From Achromobacter sp. Root83 (lineage in GTDB: Bacteria > Pseudomonadota > Gammaproteobacteria > Burkholderiales > Burkholderiaceae_B), in contig NZ_LMIU01000001.1 in the NCBI RefSeq assembly GCF_001428845.1, positions 372,984-436,983 on the forward strand: a stretch of DNA of 64,000 bases. Direction: 5' to 3'. This document shows, one piece after another, positions 58,801 to 64,000 of this stretch (positions within the stretch are counted from its first letter, which is position 1; each line of letters opens with the position of its first letter). The translations under genes were made by a program, and so were the position numbers. The notes beneath the pieces were generated by a model. That model made no database searches and was not told where the DNA came from. It saw only the letters and a program-made list of their open reading frames with translations.

Positions 58801-61075
58801 GGACATGTACGGCAAGCTGATCGAAAAGATGGATGGCACCAAGGGCAAGCTGAAGTGGGGCGGCGACGCCGCGATGCGCGGCGACAGCAAGAGCCTGCCG
58901 AAAAAGGTCAAGCTGGTGGACCTGTTCTCCGGCCCGGTGACGCTCAATGCGCAGGGCGAGGCGGACATTCCGCTGGACCTGCCCGACTTCAACGGCACGC
59001 TGCGCCTGATGGCAGTGGCCTTCACGCCCGACAACTACGGCAGCACCGACACCGAAATGGTGGTGGCGGCGCCGATCGTGGCCGAACTGAACACCCCGCG
59101 CTTCATCACGCCGGGAGACCAGGCCGCGATCGCGCTGGACGTGACCAACCTGAGCGGCGCCGAGCAAAAGGTGTCGATCAAGCTGGAAGCGCTGGATCCG
59201 CTGGCCATCGTCGATGGCGTGCGCACCATCACGCTGAAGGACAAGCAGCGGACGACGCTGCGCTTTAACGCGACGACCACGGGCTCGTACGGCCTGGGCC
59301 TGATGCGCCTGACCGTGGACGGGCAGGGCGGCGGCAAGCCGGTGCATATCGTGCGCGAATCGGTGCTGCAGGTGCAGCCCGCGTATGCGGCCGAACGCCA
59401 GGTGCGCCGGCTGCGTTTGAATCCGGGCGAGACGCAGGCGCCGCAGGCTTCGTGGGTGGCGCCCTACTATCCGGATTCCACGACCGTCAGCCTGACCGTG
59501 TCGAACCGTCCGCCGTTCAACGTCAACCGCCTGGTCGAAGGACTGCTCAACTATCCCTATGGATGCACCGAGCAGACGATCAGCGCGACCATGCCGTGGG
59601 TGATGCTGGACGAGGATTCCGCCAAGCAGTTCGGTCTCAAGCCCCGCACGCAGGCGGAACGCGCCGCCAAGGTGGCGGGCGCCATGGGCCGCCTGTCCGG
59701 CATGCGCAATGCCGTGGGTTCCTACAACCTGTGGAGCGGTTCTTCGTCCCGCGACGTGTGGTTGACGGCCTATGCCGTGGGCTTCATGCAGGATGCGCGC
59801 GACAAGGGCTTCGATGTGCCCGAGGCGTCGCTGGACCGTTCGCGGGTGTGGCTGCTGGAACAGGTGCAGCAGAGCACGGGCGGGTTCGGCACGTGGTCGG
59901 CCAACCTGCGCCGCAACCTCGAAGCGGGCCGTCTCGACAGCAGCGACGCCAATGTCCTGCGCGAAGACCATCGCCGCTTCGCCGGCCTGGCCACCGCCGC
60001 GCTGGCGCTGGCGCGCGACAAGAAGGCGCCGCTGTCAACCGTGCGCCAGCTCTTCGACAACTATCAAGAGCGCGCGCGTTCGCCGCTGCCGCTGGTGCAG
60101 TTGGCGGCCGCGTTCAAGCTGATGGGCGACGAGGGGCGCATGAAGCAGGCGCTCGACCTCGCCATGGCGCGCGCCTATGGCATCAACATCAACAACCGGT
60201 ACAGCACCTACTACGACGAATGGATGGGCGACTACGGCAGCAGCGTGCGCGACTATGCGCTGGCGTATGCGCTGGTCAGCCAGTACGAGCTTCGCCATGA
60301 GCGCAGCGAGACCCTGCTGACGCAACTGGCGGGCCGCCTCGGCAACCGTTCCTATCTGTCCACACAGGAACAGATGGCGCTGTTGCTCGCCGCGCGGGCA
60401 GTCGGCGGCGACAAGGGCACGCCCTGGGAAGCCACGCTCACGGTCAACGGCGCGCGCAAGCCGCTTGCCGGCGGCAAGAGCGACCAGACGGTCTCGCTGA
60501 CGGCGGCCGAACTCGCTGGCACGCAGTTGCAGAACACCGGCAGCCAGTCGCTGTTCGTCGAGTACGACATCCAGGGCAGCCCGACCGCGACGCCCGCGCC
60601 GCGCAACGACGTCATCCAGCTCAAGCGCGGCTGGTACCGTCCGGACGGCCGCCCCTGGGATGGCGGCACGCTGCAGACCGGCGATATGCTGGTGGTGTGG
60701 GTGCAGGCCAGCGCCAACCAGAACATCCCTGATGGGTTGCTGGTGGATCGCGTGCCGGCCGGGTTCGAGGTCGAGAACCTGAACCTGTCCCAAAGTCCGG
60801 AGATGCGGGAATGGACGATCGGAGGACGCCGCGTGGCCGACGCCATGGCGGATTCCAACATCAAGCATCGCGAGTTCCGCGACGACCGCTATGTGGCCGC
60901 GGTGTCGCTGGGCCGGGGCAAGGTGGACGTGTTCTATCTGGTGCGTGTCGTGACGCCGGGCCGTTATGCGGTGCCGTCGACGGTGGCCGAGGATATGTAT
61001 CGTCCCGAGATCCGCGGCGTAGGTGAGCAATGGAGCACGGTCGAAATCCGCGATCGCGGCGCCAAGCGTCCTTGA
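55847..61075 (+). CDS. Bacterial alpha-2-macroglobulin (YfhM/ECAM-like)
   Basis: A 1742-residue periplasmic protease-trapping protein. The N-terminus is a signal anchor (KTWLAVASVAVLAGAIGVGWWMG, about 6-28) without a lipobox cysteine, unlike E. coli YfhM. An acidic loop (DDEDDGGYDEDDG, about residues 263-275) lies in an early domain. The thioester motif YGCTEQ is intact (Cys1240, Gln1243), followed by a helical thioester domain (VWLTAYAVGFMQDA). The start is GTG 55847 with GGGAGG 6 bp upstream; the TTG at 55841 touches it. Its end overlaps pbpC by 46 bp, a conserved A2M/PbpC partnership in which trapping and cell-wall repair act together. Confidence 0.93.
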   Translation: MSGKISKTWLAVASVAVLAGAIGVGWWMGKDRQPANLVPAPATQTAPGAAAPAASNTPPALPASAVVGAADPFAALTCQPRQFNDALALSVTFTQPVDAKSNLDSFLQVTDIGATSGKADDDNESAASSGDQPASVKPGDSAPQGKILKGSWVVGENPRMVYFPYVSPQRKYAITVRAGLPGAGDKVKLAEGSHCEVTTQAMPPSFYFASRGVVLPAGQNGGLPVATVNVPEVDVQFLRVSPERVPELFETVLGIGRNTSAASDDEDDGGYDEDDGWRYSGNRSLKGSVSNWDLDRLNSLTTSVYQGRFVTDDKPNRRHVTFLPVEGVKELQEPGIYVAVMSQPGRFRYEYQVTYFYVSDIGLHARRYSDRIEAYSVSLKSGQAISGAVFELVDGAGKSLAKAAADAQGHVRFDGSFANARVIRASRDKEMTVLALAEPALDLSEFDTGGHASRPNNLFVYAGRNLYRPGETFNVSVLPRDLDGRVLTPSPLTATLKRPDGRTVQTALWQPKKDLPGYVERTIDLPLDAQTGSWLLELRVDPASRAPDASWKFQVEEFLPERMKMALTSEQEVLSPDDELTVDVQGDYLYGAPAAGNRLLSTFQVKRDRYALAQQWPGFIFGDVADDTRRTFGELPEAALDDKGYAQLDINPNTAGAHSPMKVRVSASLLESGGRPVVRSIERSVWPASKLIAVRPQFDSDVAREGAPAGFEVIRANANGTIEPLAQAQMRLFREERQYYWRFDDQRGWNSGYTETEELVDSRAIALNDRAQLTVPVKWGRYRLEITDPETGETMRYRFYAGWNAQDADAMGNRPDRVQMKLEGVPAKPGDTVKLTLTPPHDGQALITVEGDRMLWSTWVAVKATGTQVEIPVDKSWKRHDLYVAAAVFRPGSEGDRVTPARALGLAFLPIASADRKLDVKLTAAPKAVPETKTTVRVKVDGAQGKQATVTLSAVDVGILNINQYATPDPLDYFFGKHRYAPELLDMYGKLIEKMDGTKGKLKWGGDAAMRGDSKSLPKKVKLVDLFSGPVTLNAQGEADIPLDLPDFNGTLRLMAVAFTPDNYGSTDTEMVVAAPIVAELNTPRFITPGDQAAIALDVTNLSGAEQKVSIKLEALDPLAIVDGVRTITLKDKQRTTLRFNATTTGSYGLGLMRLTVDGQGGGKPVHIVRESVLQVQPAYAAERQVRRLRLNPGETQAPQASWVAPYYPDSTTVSLTVSNRPPFNVNRLVEGLLNYPYGCTEQTISATMPWVMLDEDSAKQFGLKPRTQAERAAKVAGAMGRLSGMRNAVGSYNLWSGSSSRDVWLTAYAVGFMQDARDKGFDVPEASLDRSRVWLLEQVQQSTGGFGTWSANLRRNLEAGRLDSSDANVLREDHRRFAGLATAALALARDKKAPLSTVRQLFDNYQERARSPLPLVQLAAAFKLMGDEGRMKQALDLAMARAYGININNRYSTYYDEWMGDYGSSVRDYALAYALVSQYELRHERSETLLTQLAGRLGNRSYLSTQEQMALLLAARAVGGDKGTPWEATLTVNGARKPLAGGKSDQTVSLTAAELAGTQLQNTGSQSLFVEYDIQGSPTATPAPRNDVIQLKRGWYRPDGRPWDGGTLQTGDMLVVWVQASANQNIPDGLLVDRVPAGFEVENLNLSQSPEMREWTIGGRRVADAMADSNIKHREFRDDRYVAAVSLGRGKVDVFYLVRVVTPGRYAVPSTVAEDMYRPEIRGVGEQWSTVEIRDRGAKRP

Positions 61076-63291
61076 AACCCGCCGCCACCCCCGTGGCGGG
61101 CGCCTCGCGCGCCCGCCGCTGGCGGCGGCGCGGAATCCTGGCGGCCAGCGCTTTTTCGGCGCTGGCCGTCTTGTTATTCGTGCTGGACCGCCTTTATCCG
61201 CTGCCCCTTATCGATTCGGGCGGGGCGGCGGTCGTCGTGGCCGCCGACGGTACGCCGTTGCGCAATTACCCCAGCCGTGACGGCATCTGGCGCTATCCGG
61301 TCAAGCCCGGGCAGGTTTCCGAGCGCTACCTGGAAACGCTGCTGACCTACGAAGACCGCTGGTTCTACTGGCACCCTGGGGTCAACCCGGTGGCGCTTGC
61401 CCGCGCGGGCTGGCAATGGGCCACCAATCGCCGCATCGTGTCGGGCGGATCGACGCTGACCATGCAGGTCGCGAGGCTGATCGATCCGCAACTGGCTGGC
61501 AAGCCCTCGCGTTCGATGTCGGCCAAGTTGCGTCAGGCCTGGCGCGCCGTGCAGCTCGAAATGCACTACAGCAAGGATGAAATCCTGTCGCTGTACCTGA
61601 CCCATGCGCCGATGGGCGGCATCGTGGAAGGCGTGGAAATGGGTTCGCGGCTGTGGCTGGGCAAGCCGGCCCGCGACCTGGGCCCCGCCGAGGCCGCCAT
61701 GCTGACCGCGTTGCCGCAGGCGCCTTCGCGCCTGCGCCCGGACCGCCACCCCGAGGCGGCGCAGGCGGCACGCGACAAGGTGCTGGACCGCATGGCCGAA
61801 CTGGGCCGCTGGACGCCGGCCGAGGTGGCCGATGCAAAGATCGAAACGGTGATCGCCCCGCCGCTGCGGGCGCGCTGGCTGGCGCCGCTGGCCGCGCAGC
61901 GGCTGTTGCAGGAGGCGGGCGGCCGGTCGGCCGCGCGCCGGCCGGGCGAACGTCCTCCGCTGGTGACGTCGACGCTGGATGCGGACATGCAGGCGTCAGT
62001 GGAACGGATGTTGCTGGACCGGGTCGATAACCTGCCGCCCAAGGTTTCGATGGCCGTGCTGGTGATGGACAACGACACGCTCGAGATCAAAGCCTACGCG
62101 GGGTCTGCGGATTTTTCGGACGAAAGCCGATACTCCCACGTCGACATGGTGCGCGGCGTGCGCTCGCCAGGCTCCACGCTCAAGCCGTTTCTTTATGCCC
62201 AGGCGCTGGATGAAGGCCTGATCCATTCCGAAAGCCTGCTGATCGACGCGCCCATGTCTTTCGGAGGCTATGCGCCCGGTAATTTCCAGGCGGCCTTCGC
62301 GGGCCCGATCAGCGTGTCGCAGGCCTTGCAGCGGTCTCTGAACGTGCCGGCCGTGGACTTGCTGGACCGCGTCGGACCCGTCAGTTTTGCCTCAGTTATG
62401 CTGGCGGGAGGCGTGAAATTACGCTTGCCCGCCGGTGCGCAACCAAATTTGAGCTTGATTTTGGGCGGGGGTGGCACCACATTGGAAGAACTGGTCGGCG
62501 CTTACCGGGCTTTGGCCCGCGGTGGCGTGGCGGGGCGGCCCCGGCTCAGGGCGGAGCAGCCCAGGGTCGAGTCCCGTATGATGAGTCCTGGCGCGGCCTG
62601 GATCGTTCGCGATATCCTGGAAGGCGGCGGGCACCCGGACCGGCCGTTCTACCAGTCGGGCAGCCCGGCCCGGCAACTGGCCTGGAAAACCGGAACCAGT
62701 TTCGGATTCCGGGATGCATGGGCGGTCGGAGTGACCGACAGATGGACGATCGGCGTTTGGGTAGGACGTCCGGACGGCACGCCGAACCCCGGCTTCTTTG
62801 GGGCGAATGTGGCGGCGCCGCTACTGCAGGACATCGTGGCGGCCTTGCCGGAAGGCGCCCAGCAGGCCAGGGTCAGGCCCGAAACGGTGCATGCGGCCGT
62901 GACGTGCTGGCCCTTGGGCTACAGGCTGGGCAGCGTGCCATCGGGCGCATGTCCCGAACAGCGCGCGGCTTGGACGCTTAATGAAACGGCGCCGCCGTCG
63001 TTTGCCGGCTATGCCGACGCCACCAAGGCGCCGTTGCGGCTGGGCGGCGTGGCCAATGGTTCGGTGCTTCGGCCCGTGCCCGGCAAGCAGCAGGTGGCGC
63101 TGGAAGTGGATGTGCAAGGCGCCGAGGGCGAAGTATGGTGGATGCTCGATGGCCGTGTTTCAAGTCACGGCGCGGCGGGTCATCCGTTTAATTTGGTGCT
63201 GGCGCAAGACGGCCGGTATACGCTTACCGTCATGGATACACATGGCCGCCACGACAGCGTGGTTTTTGAAATCGCTGGCGTTACGCCATGA
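61030..63291 (+). CDS. pbpC: Penicillin-binding protein 1C
   Basis: A 753-residue bifunctional cell-wall synthase. A basic cytoplasmic tail and TM (about 36-52) precede a GT51 glycosyltransferase (LLTYEDRWFYWHPGVNP, GGSTLTMQVARL, ILSLYLTHAPMGG) and a transpeptidase with active Ser in RSPGSTLKPF, SLN-like SLNVPAV and WKTGTSFGFRDAW. A C-terminal BiPBP_C Ig-like domain follows (KQQVALEVDVQGAEGEVWWMLDG). ATG 61030 lies inside the A2M gene after AGGTGA. The pairing with A2M is as in E. coli yfhM-pbpC. Confidence 0.95.
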   Translation: MEHGRNPRSRRQASLKPAATPVAGASRARRWRRRGILAASAFSALAVLLFVLDRLYPLPLIDSGGAAVVVAADGTPLRNYPSRDGIWRYPVKPGQVSERYLETLLTYEDRWFYWHPGVNPVALARAGWQWATNRRIVSGGSTLTMQVARLIDPQLAGKPSRSMSAKLRQAWRAVQLEMHYSKDEILSLYLTHAPMGGIVEGVEMGSRLWLGKPARDLGPAEAAMLTALPQAPSRLRPDRHPEAAQAARDKVLDRMAELGRWTPAEVADAKIETVIAPPLRARWLAPLAAQRLLQEAGGRSAARRPGERPPLVTSTLDADMQASVERMLLDRVDNLPPKVSMAVLVMDNDTLEIKAYAGSADFSDESRYSHVDMVRGVRSPGSTLKPFLYAQALDEGLIHSESLLIDAPMSFGGYAPGNFQAAFAGPISVSQALQRSLNVPAVDLLDRVGPVSFASVMLAGGVKLRLPAGAQPNLSLILGGGGTTLEELVGAYRALARGGVAGRPRLRAEQPRVESRMMSPGAAWIVRDILEGGGHPDRPFYQSGSPARQLAWKTGTSFGFRDAWAVGVTDRWTIGVWVGRPDGTPNPGFFGANVAAPLLQDIVAALPEGAQQARVRPETVHAAVTCWPLGYRLGSVPSGACPEQRAAWTLNETAPPSFAGYADATKAPLRLGGVANGSVLRPVPGKQQVALEVDVQGAEGEVWWMLDGRVSSHGAAGHPFNLVLAQDGRYTLTVMDTHGRHDSVVFEIAGVTP

Positions 63292-63346
63292 TCGGCATAG
63301 AATATGAATCGTGTATTTGACCGCTTCGATGCGTTACGGAGGAAGC

Positions 63347-64000
63347 GTGATTTCCCAAGAGCTTGAAGTCAGCCTGCATATGGCTTTTGTCGAGGCCCGT
63401 TCGGCCCGGCATGAATTTATAACCGTCGAGCATCTGCTGTTGTCGTTGCTGGACAACGCGTCTGCCGTCGAGGTTCTGCGCGCTTGCGCCGCCAATCTAG
63501 ACGACTTGCGCCGCAACCTGCGCCAGTTCGTTTCGGAAAACACGCCGGTGATCCCGAGCGGCGCCGAAGTCGACACGCAACCGACGCTGGGTTTTCAGCG
63601 CGTGATCCAGCGCGCGATCATGCATGTGTCCGCTGGAGGCACCGGCAAGAAGCCGGTCACCGGCGCGAACGTGCTGGTGGCCATATTCGGCGAAAAGGAC
63701 TCGCATGCCGTGTACTACCTGCAGCAGCAGGGCGTGACACGGCTCGATGTCGTCAACTTCCTGTCGCATGGCATTACCAAACAGCCGCAGGTGGAGTCCG
63801 CCGCCGTGCAGAAAGAGCAACAGCCCAATGGTGAAGAGCAGGGCGAATCGCGCCAGTCGCCGCTGGACCAATACGCCACCGACCTGAACGCCGCCGCGCT
63901 TGCGGGCCGCATCGATCCCCTGATCGGTCGCGAGCACGAAGTCGAACGCGTCATCCAGGTGCTGTGCCGCCGCCGCAAGAACAATCCGCTGCTGGTCGGC
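63347..64000 (+). CDS. clpA: ClpA, ATPase subunit of ClpAP (5' part)
   Basis: The first 218 residues; the gene runs off the right edge. GTG 63347 follows ACGGAGGAAGC. The Clp N-domain is seen (ISQELEVSLHMAFVEARSARHEFITVEHLLLSLLDN and the second repeat GFQRVIQRAIMHV, ANVLVAIFGEKDSHAVYYLQQQG), then a linker and the start of AAA+ domain D1 (LDQYATDLNAAALAGRIDPLIGREHEVERVIQVLCRRRKNNPLLVG), cut just before Walker A. It unfolds substrates for ClpP and receives ClpS cargo. Confidence 0.96.
   Translation, partial: MISQELEVSLHMAFVEARSARHEFITVEHLLLSLLDNASAVEVLRACAANLDDLRRNLRQFVSENTPVIPSGAEVDTQPTLGFQRVIQRAIMHVSAGGTGKKPVTGANVLVAIFGEKDSHAVYYLQQQGVTRLDVVNFLSHGITKQPQVESAAVQKEQQPNGEEQGESRQSPLDQYATDLNAAALAGRIDPLIGREHEVERVIQVLCRRRKNNPLLVG

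Noticed and set aside
55808..59971. A 1387-codon open frame on the minus strand opposite the alpha-2-macroglobulin gene
   Set aside because: Composition is rich in His, Arg, Gly and Gln with no recognisable domain, and it is fully antisense to a gene with clear family motifs. It is a high-GC coding shadow.

Overview
The window is high-GC chromosomal DNA of a betaproteobacterium of the family Alcaligenaceae, most likely Achromobacter or a close Bordetella relative. Supporting signs are five orphan Bug/TctC-type periplasmic solute receptors, the block exbB-exbD-lpxK-Trm112-kdsB-adk, a divergent lysA/lysR pair, hpnCDE squalene genes, and GC-rich extragenic palindromic repeats of a type I associate with these genera. 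I see no phage, transposase, rRNA, tRNA or CRISPR array.

Left part (1-15.3 kb): the 3' end of a TIM-barrel 'phosphoenolpyruvate hydrolase' gene; a LysR regulator divergent from an N-acyl-D-amino-acid deacylase that is translationally coupled to a Bug receptor; a minus-strand operon (8.3 to 3.9 kb) encoding a PepSY membrane protein, a DUF2271 protein with a flavinylation motif, a DUF4198 protein, an ApbE FMN transferase and a membrane-anchored flavodoxin/FNR reductase, preceded by a Fur-like box (a probable iron-regulated trans-membrane electron line); HdeD-like and CrcB genes; then a LysR-controlled catabolic set (CoA-ester lyase, CoA transferase, cyclase-family hydrolase, Bug receptor, PcaC-like decarboxylase).

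Middle part (15.3-38.3 kb): hpnCDE making squalene; alr; an SDR; hpaI with hpaR; a proline/alanine-rich membrane protein; radA; a TauE-like exporter; a small histidine/lysine-rich exported protein; then a divergent sugar-acid regulon. Rightward it holds a DHDPS-family enzyme, a GntR/FCD regulator, an Ldh-family reductase, an IlvD/Edd dehydratase, a Bug receptor and a GarL-like aldolase. Leftward it holds two Bug receptors and a 2-hydroxyacid dehydrogenase. Overlapping divergent promoters carry three GntR-type operators spaced about three helical turns apart. lysA/lysR close the block.

Right part (38.3-64 kb): mainly housekeeping genes. These are rpsT, an orphan FecR-type anti-sigma protein, murJ, an SDR, adk, kdsB, Trm112, lpxK, exbD, exbB, xseA, sodB, a chemoreceptor, a ClC chloride transporter, pcaF, a DUF192 protein, a cold-shock protein and clpS. 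A large alpha-2-macroglobulin gene and pbpC lie between clpS and the truncated clpA at the right edge.

All functional calls are from reading motifs and family resemblance by eye; no database search was possible. Start sites were chosen from ribosome-binding sites, overlap with neighbours and family N-termini.
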